Positions 1 through 5,754 of a stretch of 6,478 nucleotides of DNA are shown one piece after another (positions within the stretch are counted from its first letter, which is position 1; every line of letters starts with the position of its first letter). The notes under the pieces were generated by a model. That model ran no database searches. It was not told where the DNA came from and was given only the letters and a program-made list of their open reading frames with translations. The translations under genes and the position numbers were made by a program. The DNA lies in the NCBI GenBank assembly GCA_021736615.1, contig JAIPFN010000045.1, forward strand, positions 1-6,478, written 5' to 3'. The stretch is from Phycisphaerae bacterium (GTDB lineage Bacteria; Planctomycetota; Phycisphaerae; Sedimentisphaerales; Anaerohalosphaeraceae).

Positions 1-124
1 TGTTATAGGCAAAGGCGCCGTCATCGGCGGTAATGTCTGGTTTAAAGAATCCGTCGACCCGGGAGTTACTGTGACGCTAGAGGGTCTGGAAGACCATTAC
101 AAACACAGGGCTAAAAAGCAATGA
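1..124 (+). CDS. cysE: Serine O-acetyltransferase, C-terminal end (partial)
   Basis: Only the last 40 codons are present; the gene enters from the left edge and stops at TGA 122-124. The readable tail contains IGKGAVIGGNVWF followed by ESVDPGVTV, which is the left-handed beta-helix hexapeptide pattern. The GGNVW turn is characteristic of bacterial serine acetyltransferases of the CysE/EpsC type. The family transfers acetyl from acetyl-CoA to serine to make O-acetylserine, the direct precursor of cysteine, in the cytoplasm. The neighbours fit: nadA, metY and the cysteine-consuming nifS follow on the same strand, with nadA 109 bases downstream. After the helix the protein ends in a short charged tail (HYKHRAKKQ). 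Other hexapeptide acetyltransferases (for example a sugar or maltose acetyltransferase) cannot be fully excluded because the catalytic part lies outside the window. Confidence 0.8.
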   Translation, partial: VIGKGAVIGGNVWFKESVDPGVTVTLEGLEDHYKHRAKKQ

Positions 125-126
125 TG

Positions 127-222
127 AATTACGAATTACGAATTACGAATTTTGGATTCGGCCTTTCCGTCTTCGCTTCGCTGCGACGCGACAGGGCGGC
201 CGAGGCTGTTTTATATAAAAGG
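127..222 (+). repeat. Composite intergenic repeat, copy 1 (upstream of nadA)
   Basis: Three perfect tandem AATTACG heptamers (127-147) plus a fourth AATT (148-151) begin two bases after the cysE stop. They are followed by GGATTC, GGCCTTTC, a GC-rich hairpin, CGGCCGAGGCT and an AT-rich TATATAAAAGG segment. The same order of elements recurs after nadA at 1152-1211 with a shorter hairpin. The element fills nearly all of the cysE-nadA spacer. Its function is unknown; tandem heptamers resemble the short tandem repeats known from cyanobacterial spacers, but relatedness is not shown here. Confidence 0.75.
160..201 (+). promoter_or_regulatory. GC-rich hairpin in the nadA leader
   Basis: Bases 160-171 (GGCCTTTCCGTC) can pair with 190-201 (GACAGGGCGGCC): GGCC/GGCC at the base, two G-U wobbles, a mismatch on either side, and GTC/GAC at the top. 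Inside the loop TCGC 173-176 can also pair with GCGA 183-186. It sits 32 bases before the nadA start and is followed by a short TTTT at 209-212. It could act as a weak terminator or attenuator, an RNA stabiliser, or simply be the core of the dispersed repeat. No ligand-binding riboswitch consensus is recognised. Confidence 0.5.
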
Positions 223-233
223 CTGGGTTTACT

Positions 234-1148
234 TTGAGTTTGGAAATTGTTGAAAAGATACAGAAGCTAAAGGGTGAGCGTAACGCGGTTATTCTCGCTC
301 ATAACTATCAGCCCGGCGAGATTCAGGATCTTGCTGATTACGCCGGCGATTCGCTTGGGCTTAGCGTCGAAGCTGCCAATACTAAAGCAGACGTGATCGT
401 TTTCTGCGGTGTTAAGTTTATGGCAGAAACCGCCGCGATACTTTCGCCTGATAAGACGGTTCTGCTTCCGGAGATTCAAGCCGGATGTCCGATGGCTGAT
501 ATGATTAGCGCCGAAGAGCTTATTAAGCTAAAAGCCGAGCACCCGGACGCATTGGTTGTCTGTTATGTAAACAGTACCGCCGAGGTTAAGGCCGAGAGCG
601 ATTATTGCTGCACCAGCGGAAATGCTGTCGAACTGGTGGCGTCTTTACCGGCAGGCAAAAAGATTTTGTTTGTGCCGGATCAGAATCTCGGTCGTTTTGT
701 CGCAGACCGCACAGGGCGGGATATGGTTCTTTGGCCGGGGTATTGTCCGACGCATATGCGGATTACCGCCGAAAACGTAATCGCGGCGAAAGAAAAATAT
801 CCGGATGCGGTAGTGATGGCTCACCCGGAATGCCCGCAGCTGGTTTATGATGTTGTGGATGAGCTTTTAAGTACCGGCCAGATGCTCAAATTTGCTAAAG
901 AAAGCCAAGCGAAAAGTTTTATTATCGCAACTGAGATTGGGATAATACATACGCTCAAAAAACAAAATCCGGATAAGGAATTTTATGCAGCGACCGACAT
1001 GGGCGTGTGCCCGAACATGAAAAAGATCACGCTGGAAAAGGTTTTGTGGTCGCTTGAAGATATGAAGTATGAAATTAAGGTCGATCAGGACGTTGCATCC
1101 AGGGCGAAGGCTTCGCTGGATCGAATGATCGAGATATTACCAGGGTAA
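234..1148 (+). CDS. nadA: Quinolinate synthase NadA
   Basis: NadA condenses iminoaspartate with dihydroxyacetone phosphate to give quinolinate, the first committed precursor of NAD, using an oxygen-sensitive [4Fe-4S] cluster. The 304-residue product is of the usual short bacterial/archaeal length. It opens with the family signature AVILAHNYQ (18-26) and QDLADYAGDSLGLS (31-44). The three cluster cysteines expected for the family are visible: Cys85 in AGCPMADM, Cys171 in WPGYCPTH and Cys259 in MGVCPNMKK, with the typical spacing of about 86-88 residues. HPECP (197-201) is also family-typical. The start is TTG at 234: an in-frame TAA at 216-218 excludes earlier starts, and AAGG at 219-222 is a modest ribosome site. 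TTG 240 is a less likely alternative. No nadB or nadC is adjacent. The neighbouring nifUS pair can supply its cluster. The spacers on both sides carry copies of one repeat. Confidence 0.96.
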   Translation: MSLEIVEKIQKLKGERNAVILAHNYQPGEIQDLADYAGDSLGLSVEAANTKADVIVFCGVKFMAETAAILSPDKTVLLPEIQAGCPMADMISAEELIKLKAEHPDALVVCYVNSTAEVKAESDYCCTSGNAVELVASLPAGKKILFVPDQNLGRFVADRTGRDMVLWPGYCPTHMRITAENVIAAKEKYPDAVVMAHPECPQLVYDVVDELLSTGQMLKFAKESQAKSFIIATEIGIIHTLKKQNPDKEFYAATDMGVCPNMKKITLEKVLWSLEDMKYEIKVDQDVASRAKASLDRMIEILPG

Positions 1149-1151
1149 TAT

Positions 1152-1211
1152 AATTACGAATTACGAATTCCGGAATTGGCCTTTCGGCCGAGGCTAATAT
1201 ATTTTAAGGGG
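1152..1211 (+). repeat. Composite intergenic repeat, copy 2 (between nadA and metY)
   Basis: Two AATTACG heptamers (1152-1165) plus AATT begin three bases after the nadA stop. They merge into the perfect 12-base palindrome AATTCCGGAATT (1166-1177). A compact hairpin GGCC-TTTC-GGCC (1178-1189), then GAGGCT and an AT-rich TATATTTTAAGGGG segment follow. The order and wording match copy 1 (GAATT..GGA.T.GGCCTTTC..CGGCCGAGGCT), except that copy 1 has about 30 extra bases inside the hairpin. The final AAGGGG doubles as the metY ribosome site. Confidence 0.75.
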
Positions 1212-1217
1212 ATTGAA

Positions 1218-2504
1218 ATGGCAGACAAAAAATTACGGTTAGAGACATTGGCACTTCATGCCGGGCATGATGTGGATTCTGATACGCACAGCAGGGCGGT
1301 TCCGATCTATCAGACTTCCAGCTATGTGTTTAAGGATACCGAGCACGCGGCGAATCTTTTTGCGCTTAAGGAATTCGGCAATATCTATACCCGGCTTATG
1401 AATCCGACGACCGATGTTCTGGAAAAGCGTGTCGCGGCGATGGAAGGCGGCGTTGCGGGCCTTGCATTTAGTTCCGGGATGGCGGCGATCACTGCGGCGG
1501 TTTTGAATATCTGTCAGGCCGGTCAGCACTTCGTTTCGTCAAGCTCGCTTTATGGCGGCACTTATACGCTGTTTAGCCAGACCTTGCCCAAGCTTGGTAT
1601 CGAGCATACTTTTGTCGATCCGAGCGACCCGCAGAATTTTGCCGGCGCGATCAAGAAAAACACACGGTTCATTTATATCGAGACAATCGGTAATCCTAAG
1701 AATGACGTTATGGATTATGAAGCTGTAGTTAAGATCGCTCATGACAATAATATCCCGGTGATCTGCGATAATACTGTCGCGTCGCCGATGATGTTCAGGC
1801 CTATCGAACACGGTGTTGATATCGTCATTCACAGCTGCACGAAACTGATCGGCGGTCACGGCAACAGTATCGGCGGTATAATAATTGATTCGGGTAATTT
1901 TGATTGGGCAGCGAGCGGCAAATTTCCCGAATTAATCGAACCTGATCCCAGTTACCATGGTATAGAGTATGTAAAGTGCTTTGGTGATCAAGCGTATATT
2001 TTAAAGGCACGTGTAGGTGTGTTGCGTGATTTGGGCGCATGTATGTCTCCGTTTAACGCATTCCTGTTTTTACAGGGGCTTGAGACGCTTCATCTTCGAG
2101 TGCCCAGGCATTGCGAAAATGCTCTCAAACTCGCAGAATATCTCGAAGCCAGCGATGCTGTAGAATGGGTCAATTATCCTGGTCTAAAGTCGCATCCGGA
2201 TAATAGTATCGCCATGAAATACCTGCCGGACGGGCAGGGTGCAATACTCGGCTTCGGTATCAAGGGTGGTAAAGATGCCGGTGTTAAGTTTATTAACAGT
2301 GTAAAGCTCGCAAGTCACCTTGCCAACATCCTGGACAGCAAGACGCTCGTGATACACCCGGCGAGCACAACGCATCAGCAGCTAACTGACGCCGAGCAGG
2401 TCAGTTCGGGAGTTACACAGGATTATATCCGGGTTTCGGTAGGAACCGAGCATATTGATGACATTATAGCAGATTTCGAGCAGGCCCTGAAAGCCAGCCA
2501 ATAG
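1218..2504 (+). CDS. metY: O-acetylhomoserine sulfhydrylase (MetY-type PLP enzyme)
   Basis: A 428-residue member of the Cys/Met-metabolism PLP family (fold type I). The MetY branch makes homocysteine from O-acetylhomoserine and sulfide, with side activity as a cysteine synthase. Visible landmarks are ETLALHAG (9-16), YQTSSYVF (31-38), [13 protein letters not shown] (57-69, phosphate-binding Tyr57/Arg59 of the neighbouring subunit), SSGMAA (85-90), Tyr112 in [15 protein letters not shown] with Asp184, and [15 protein letters not shown] with the PLP lysine Lys209. PASTTHQQL (381-389) and [10 protein letters not shown] (403-412, carboxylate-binding Arg405) complete it. The length and the long insert before the C-terminal domain (about 225-260) fit MetY better than the shorter MetB/MetC enzymes. 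The start is ATG 1218, with AAGGGG at 1206-1211 six bases upstream; an upstream TTG at 1176 would lie inside the repeat and is unlikely. No metX is adjacent. Exact acyl-donor specificity cannot be read from sequence. Confidence 0.93.
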   Translation: MADKKLRLETLALHAGHDVDSDTHSRAVPIYQTSSYVFKDTEHAANLFALKEFGNIYTRLMNPTTDVLEKRVAAMEGGVAGLAFSSGMAAITAAVLNICQAGQHFVSSSSLYGGTYTLFSQTLPKLGIEHTFVDPSDPQNFAGAIKKNTRFIYIETIGNPKNDVMDYEAVVKIAHDNNIPVICDNTVASPMMFRPIEHGVDIVIHSCTKLIGGHGNSIGGIIIDSGNFDWAASGKFPELIEPDPSYHGIEYVKCFGDQAYILKARVGVLRDLGACMSPFNAFLFLQGLETLHLRVPRHCENALKLAEYLEASDAVEWVNYPGLKSHPDNSIAMKYLPDGQGAILGFGIKGGKDAGVKFINSVKLASHLANILDSKTLVIHPASTTHQQLTDAEQVSSGVTQDYIRVSVGTEHIDDIIADFEQALKASQ

Positions 2505-2536
2505 CAAAATAATAATAAATAATCAATAATAAATTT

Positions 2537-2574
2537 TTGACGAATGATATTGATTTAAATATCTATGATAGAAT
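2537..2574 (+). promoter_or_regulatory. Candidate nifUS promoter with a dyad in its spacer
   Basis: The 102-base metY-nifU spacer is very AT-rich. TTGACG (2537-2542) resembles a -35 box and TATGAT (2564-2569) a -10 box, but they are 21 bases apart, longer than the usual 16-19. The perfect inverted repeat GATATT-N6-AATATC (2546-2563) lies exactly between them. TATGATAGAA is also the -10 wording of the better rsgA promoter. This may be a regulated promoter for the Fe-S genes; alternatively the AT-rich composition produces the match by chance. Confidence 0.35.
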
Positions 2575-2606
2575 TTATTTATTAGAATGACTTAGAGGTA
2601 ATAAGA

Positions 2607-3470
2607 ATGTGGGATTATACTGACGACGTAATGGATCATTTTCTTAAACCCCGTAATGTGGGTTTTATCGAAGATGCTGACGGTGTCGGCGAGGTTGGTT
2701 CGCTGGCTTGCGGGGATGCTTTGACTTTTACTTTCAAGCTTGGCGCGGGCGGCAGGATCGCCGATGCTAAGTTCAAGACTTTCGGCTGCGCAAGCGCGGT
2801 CGCTTCGTCCTCTGTGCTGACCGAGCTGGTTAAGGGCATGACCCTTGAAGAAGCCGAGAAGGTTACCAACGATGACATCGTCGACAAACTAGGCGGCTTG
2901 CCGGATCAGAAGATGCACTGTTCTGTTATGGGCCAGGAGGCACTTGAGGCGGCTATCGCAAATTACCGTAACAAAGGCAAAGCTGTCGCACCAAAGGAAG
3001 GCCATATCATCTGCACCTGTTTTGGCGTCACCGAAGAAGAGATTCGCAAGGTTGTCGTCGAGCATGGTCTTACAAAAGCCGAGCAGGTTACTAATTTCTG
3101 CAAAGCCGGCGGCGGCTGCGGCGGTTGCATCGGTGATATTGAAAGGATCATAGAAGAGGTTCAGGGCGCAAAGGCAGAGACGACCCATGCTGCCGCTCCT
3201 GTACGTCCGGCAAAACTGACCAACATCCAGAAAATACAGCTGATCCAGCAGACAATTAACGAACAGATTCGCCCGGCATTACGTGCCGACGGCGGCGATA
3301 TAGATCTGATCGACGTTGACGGCAATAAGGTTATCGTCGCGTTCCGCGGGATGTGCTCGCAGTGCAAGATGGCCGAGTTTACCATGCGGGATGTCGTACA
3401 GGCAAGGCTCAAAGAGTTTGTCAGCGAAGAACTGATTGTCGAAGAAGAAAAGCACGGAGGAACAGAATAA
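2607..3470 (+). CDS. nifU: NifU-type Fe-S cluster scaffold protein (three domains)
   Basis: A full-length 287-residue NifU, the scaffold on which Fe-S clusters are assembled before transfer to target enzymes in the cytoplasm. Domain 1 (about 1-125) is IscU-like, with Cys35 and Asp37 (ACGD), Cys61 (FGCASAVASSS) and Cys105 (KMHCSV), the three cluster cysteines and the aspartate. Domain 2 (about 132-185) is the BFD-like [2Fe-2S] domain with Cys136-X-Cys138 (CTCFGVTEEEI) and Cys171-X2-Cys174 (GGGCGGC). A linker of about 20 residues leads to domain 3 (about 205-280), the Nfu domain with RADGGDIDLIDVDG and Cys250-X2-Cys253 (MCSQC). Start ATG 2607 has AGAGG at 2594-2598, eight bases upstream. The stop TAA shares its last base with the nifS ATG, so the pair is translationally coupled. 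With no nitrogenase genes in view, a housekeeping role is inferred. Confidence 0.96.
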   Translation: MWDYTDDVMDHFLKPRNVGFIEDADGVGEVGSLACGDALTFTFKLGAGGRIADAKFKTFGCASAVASSSVLTELVKGMTLEEAEKVTNDDIVDKLGGLPDQKMHCSVMGQEALEAAIANYRNKGKAVAPKEGHIICTCFGVTEEEIRKVVVEHGLTKAEQVTNFCKAGGGCGGCIGDIERIIEEVQGAKAETTHAAAPVRPAKLTNIQKIQLIQQTINEQIRPALRADGGDIDLIDVDGNKVIVAFRGMCSQCKMAEFTMRDVVQARLKEFVSEELIVEEEKHGGTE

Positions 3471-4627
3471 TGACTACTGTTTACATGGATAATAATGCGA
3501 CGACAAAAGTCGCAGAAGAAGTCGTCGAAGAGATGCTGCCGTATTTCACCGAGTTTTACGGTAACCCATCGAGTATGCATTCGTTCGGCGGACAGATCGG
3601 CAAAAAGGTTGTAGAATCTCGACAGAGGATCGCTTCGTTGCTGGGTTGCTCACCCGATGAGATCATCTTTACCAGTTGCGGCACCGAAAGCGACAATACA
3701 GCGATACGCGGCGTGCTCGAATCGGCGGGTAACCGGCGCAAGATCATAACAAGCCGCGTTGAACATCCGGCGGTTTTGGGCATGTGCAGACAGCTTGAGG
3801 TCCACGGTTATATGATCGTAGAGATCGGCGTCGATAAGGCCGGGCGACTGAATATGGACGAGCTTAAAGACAGCGTCGACGATAACACGGCGCTGGTTAC
3901 TATAATGCACGCAAACAACGAGACCGGCGTAATATTTCCCATCGAAGAGATCGCCAGGTTCGTCAAATCCAGAGGTGTAGTTTTTCATACCGATGCCGTC
4001 CAGACAGTCGGCAAGGTACCGGTAAACCTCAAGGACAGTGCCATTGACCTGCTCAGCCTTTCCGGCCATAAGCTCCACGCTCCCAAGGGCGTCGGCGTTT
4101 TATATGTTCGCAAGGGTACACGCCTTACGCCGTTTATGGTCGGCGGCCACCAGGAGTCCGGCAAACGCGCAGGCACCGAAAATGTCCCGGGTATTATCGC
4201 ACTTGGCAAGGCGTGCGAGCTTGCCGAGCAGAATATTGTCCACGAAAATACTGTCGTCAAGAATCTCAGAGATCGCCTCGAAAAGAAGATCCTCGAAACC
4301 TGCCCGGACAGTTTTGTTAACGGTGACATCGAAAACCGTCTGCCGAATACCTCGAACATCAGCTTTGAGTATATCGAAGGCGAATCGATACTGATGATGC
4401 TCGACATGCACGGAATTTGTGCAAGCTCCGGTTCTGCCTGTACCAGCGGTTCATTGGAGCCTTCGCATGTACTGCGTGCAATGGGCGTCCCCTTCACAGC
4501 CGCCCACGGTTCAATACGCTACAGCCTAAGCCGCTACACCACAGAGCAGGAAGTGGACTTCGCAGCCGAAAAAATGCCCGCAATAGTAAACCGCCTACGA
4601 GAACTCTCACCATTCGTCAAAACTTAG
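3470..4627 (+). CDS. nifS: NifS/IscS-type cysteine desulfurase
   Basis: This PLP enzyme removes sulfur from cysteine, giving alanine and an enzyme persulfide that is passed to NifU. The 385-residue product has VYMDNNATT (4-12), NPSSMHSFG (32-40), SCGTESDN (69-76), VEHPAV with His99, HTDAVQ with Asp175, SGHKLHAPKGVG with the PLP lysine Lys201, and the active-site loop SSGSACTSGSLEPSHVL with catalytic Cys324. The 12-residue-plus loop before SHVL is that of group I NifS/IscS enzymes rather than SufS. Start ATG 3470 overlaps the nifU TAA by one base and has a strong GGAGGAA site at 3456-3462; in-frame sequence further upstream lies inside nifU and is not used. The name nifS follows from its coupling to nifU, since sequence alone does not separate NifS from IscS. 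The TAG stop sits in a hairpin shared with the convergent gene downstream. Confidence 0.95.
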   Translation: MTTVYMDNNATTKVAEEVVEEMLPYFTEFYGNPSSMHSFGGQIGKKVVESRQRIASLLGCSPDEIIFTSCGTESDNTAIRGVLESAGNRRKIITSRVEHPAVLGMCRQLEVHGYMIVEIGVDKAGRLNMDELKDSVDDNTALVTIMHANNETGVIFPIEEIARFVKSRGVVFHTDAVQTVGKVPVNLKDSAIDLLSLSGHKLHAPKGVGVLYVRKGTRLTPFMVGGHQESGKRAGTENVPGIIALGKACELAEQNIVHENTVVKNLRDRLEKKILETCPDSFVNGDIENRLPNTSNISFEYIEGESILMMLDMHGICASSGSACTSGSLEPSHVLRAMGVPFTAAHGSIRYSLSRYTTEQEVDFAAEKMPAIVNRLRELSPFVKT

Positions 4628-4654
4628 AACTGTTGACTTCAAGTTCTAGTTTTT
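4625..4654 (+). terminator. Small hairpin between convergent genes, possible bidirectional terminator
   Basis: TAGAACT (4625-4631) pairs with AGTTCTA (4642-4648), a 7-bp stem with a 10-base loop. On the plus strand it is followed by GTTTTT (4649-4654), giving a weak intrinsic-terminator shape for nifUS. On the minus strand the following AAGTTTT gives a weaker tail for the convergent membrane-protein gene. The stem is AT-rich, so efficiency is doubtful. Both flanking stop codons lie in its base. Confidence 0.45.
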
Positions 4655-4858
4655 CTGTTGGATTTCTTTAGAGTCCTTTTCCTTGATGGCGGCGATAATC
4701 TCTTGCTTGATTCCTTCCGCAAACAGAAAGAGACCTGATGTCGCAGCTATGGCTCCGGTTAATTGCATAGGCGGGCCCTCAACTTGATCGTGACGCCAAA
4801 TGTACGCCCACCATGCTCCGGCCAATAATAGGATGATGCCTAAGATTTTCTTTCCCAT
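4646..4858 (-). CDS. Small two-helix membrane protein, unknown function
   Basis: The 70-residue product has Lys-Lys at the N-terminus, a hydrophobic segment at about 4-20 (ILGIILLLAGAWWAYI), a short polar turn (WRHDQVEGPP, 21-30) and a second hydrophobic segment at about 32-49. A charged, probably amphipathic C-terminal tail (KQEIIAAIKEKDSKEIQQKN) completes it. The positive-inside rule suggests a hairpin with both ends in the cytoplasm. I recognise no family. The start ATG at 4858 has AAGGAA eight bases upstream on the minus strand, which supports real translation. It follows the lipoprotein gene by 86 bases on the same strand and could share its transcript. It converges on nifS, with the two stop codons separated by 18 bases. 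Confidence 0.75.
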   Translation of the reverse strand: MGKKILGIILLLAGAWWAYIWRHDQVEGPPMQLTGAIAATSGLFLFAEGIKQEIIAAIKEKDSKEIQQKN

Positions 4859-4944
4859 AGAATCAATTCCTTATCTGAAGCCTAAACCTGTTATAAATTT
4901 ATATTTCCTATATACCCATGCTCAACGGTATAAAGAGCGGCAGG

Positions 4945-5322
4945 CTATTTCTGTTTTCTGATCAAGTATTGTCGCCACTGCGAATTATCCGGCGAACCTA
5001 AGTAATACTGTTCTTTTTCGGAGTCATAGGCTATCAGAAACCATTCCTGTATCTTGGCAGTTTTGTCCCTGTTCCAAACCATGTCGCCTGTGGTGAAGCG
5101 GAAATTTTGGCCGTCCGGTTTGAGCTCTGTTTTAAGGCCTTCCATCTCGATAAACAGGTCGTTTCCTTCCGCCAGAATTTTAACTGGTTTTCCCGAATAT
5201 TTGCTGTCTTGTGAAAAAACATAATCTCCGGTAATCGCCTTTTCAGTTGTCTCCAAGTTGCTGGATGTACAACCGGTTAGTGCGATAGTTAAAATGCAAA
5301 TAATAATTGTCCGTTTTTTCAT
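4945..5322 (-). CDS. Putative lipoprotein, unknown function
   Basis: A 125-residue product with a classical lipoprotein signal peptide: MKKR, a hydrophobic core IIICILTIA, and the lipobox LTGC with Cys18 as the predicted lipidated residue. The mature part of about 108 residues begins with a Ser/Thr-rich linker and is rich in alternating polar and hydrophobic stretches (PVKILAEGNDLFIEMEG, FRFTTGDMVWN, IQEWFLIAYDS, QYYLGS). This suggests a small beta-barrel or beta-sandwich domain; no catalytic motif or named family is recognised. Export to the outer face of a membrane is inferred from the signal. The ATG at 5322 has GAAAGG eight bases upstream on the minus strand. The stop is TAG at 4947-4945. 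Its downstream partner is the small membrane protein, so the two may act in the envelope together. Confidence 0.8.
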   Translation of the reverse strand: MKKRTIIICILTIALTGCTSSNLETTEKAITGDYVFSQDSKYSGKPVKILAEGNDLFIEMEGLKTELKPDGQNFRFTTGDMVWNRDKTAKIQEWFLIAYDSEKEQYYLGSPDNSQWRQYLIRKQK

Positions 5323-5623
5323 GGTTGAAACCTTTCAAAATTCAAAAAATGATGTTCTTTAATATAGACGCGAATATATGGCAGATGTTACAATAAAAAC
5401 AGGATTTTTTGTCCATAGGCAGTTTTTCCCCTTTTACCCCTAAGCAGTTTTGTGAAGGGGCCAAAAGGGAAAAAAACTGCTAAGAAAGTGTTAGACTCTT
5501 CAATTGCAAATGTTTAAAGAATGGGGTATTGACACAAGAAATATAGGTTCGATGAACGTTGTAATAAGTACCGAAAAAGACAAGCATAAGACAAGACCAG
5601 AAGAAGATAAGGGCGGAAAAAAC
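5323..5623. other. Intergenic region between the lipoprotein gene and the tRNA unit
   Basis: About 300 bases without a convincing gene. It holds the lipoprotein gene's ribosome site (5331-5336, minus strand), an AT-rich stretch at about 5340-5400 where that gene's promoter probably lies (no clear -35/-10 pair seen), and the hairpin repeat at 5418-5484. A purine-rich stretch at about 5570-5623 precedes the tRNA terminator. TTGACA at 5529-5534 has no good -10 partner. Confidence 0.6.
5418..5484. repeat. Long imperfect inverted repeat with a thrice-repeated motif
   Basis: The left arm 5419-5440 (GCAG, T5, CCCC, TTTT, A, CCCC) is nearly complementary to 5457-5480 (GGGG, CC, AAAA, GGG, A7, CTGC), with small bulges and a 16-base loop. 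The loop itself begins with TAAGCAGTTTT (5441-5451), which is also complementary to AAAACTGCTAA at the right end (5473-5483), so two pairings compete. The motif GCAGTTTT therefore occurs twice direct and once inverted within 67 bases. It codes for nothing evident. It may be a short palindromic repeat, a remnant of a miniature element, or a structured RNA. Confidence 0.7.
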
Positions 5624-5660
5624 AAAAAAACCCCTCACAACTGTATTAGCTGCAAGGGGT
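5624..5660 (-). terminator. Rho-independent terminator of the tRNA-Pro gene
   Basis: Reading the minus strand, ACCCCTTGCAGCT (5660-5648) pairs along its whole length with AGTTGTGAGGGGT (5642-5630), using three G-U wobbles and a 5-base loop. It is followed directly by six further T residues (5629-5624). It begins seven bases after the tRNA discriminator base, so this is a textbook intrinsic terminator for the short tRNA transcript. Confidence 0.92.
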
Positions 5661-5667
5661 TACATAG

Positions 5668-5742
5668 TCGGGGCGAGAGGACTTGAACCTCCGACCTCAT
5701 GACCCCCAGTCATGCGCGCTAGCCAAACTGCGCCACGCCCCG
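5668..5742 (-). tRNA. tRNA-Pro (anticodon GGG)
   Basis: Read on the minus strand, the 75-base tRNA folds completely. The 7-bp acceptor CGGGGCG/CGCCCCG has the C1-G72 pair typical of bacterial proline tRNAs and discriminator A. The D-stem is GCGC/GCGC. The anticodon stem CATGA/TCATG has loop CTGGGGG, giving anticodon GGG. The variable loop has 5 bases (AGGTC), and the T-stem GGAGG/CCTCT carries loop TTCAAGT. GGG reads the proline codons CCC and CCU. The CCA end is not encoded (next bases CTA), so CCA-adding enzyme is needed. It has its own promoter and terminator and appears to be a single-gene unit. Confidence 0.96.
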
Positions 5743-5754
5743 ATAAGAAGTCGT

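Noticed and set aside
127..151. CRISPR-like repeat array
   Set aside because: The AATTACG units are seven bases long and contiguous, with no spacers and no cas genes.
160..233. Riboswitch upstream of nadA
   Set aside because: Only a simple hairpin belonging to a repeated element is seen; no known riboswitch core could be recognised.
605..850. Overlapping frames inside nadA, metY, nifU and nifS (e.g. 605-850 plus, 3161-3580 minus)
   Set aside because: They lie wholly or mostly inside strongly recognised genes in other frames and resemble no protein; shadows of the real coding sequence.
1176..1217. Extended N-terminus of MetY from TTG 1176
   Set aside because: These 14 codons lie in the repeat and hairpin; ATG 1218 has an ideal ribosome site and gives the normal family start.
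3353..3469. Extended N-terminus of NifS within nifU
   Set aside because: The extra residues come from nifU's Nfu domain read in another frame; ATG 3470 has a GGAGGAA site and gives the canonical VYMDNNATT start.
2607..4627. Nitrogen-fixation cluster
   Set aside because: Only nifU and nifS are present; neighbours are sulfur-metabolism and NAD genes and no nitrogenase gene is in view.
5504..5686. 60-codon plus-strand reading frame from TTG 5504
   Set aside because: It runs straight through the terminator and into the antisense of tRNA-Pro, has no ribosome site, and is lysine-rich because of A-rich noncoding sequence.
5624..5742. tRNA-associated integration (att) site
   Set aside because: No duplicated tRNA 3' end, integrase or element genes are visible; the tRNA is followed directly by its own terminator.
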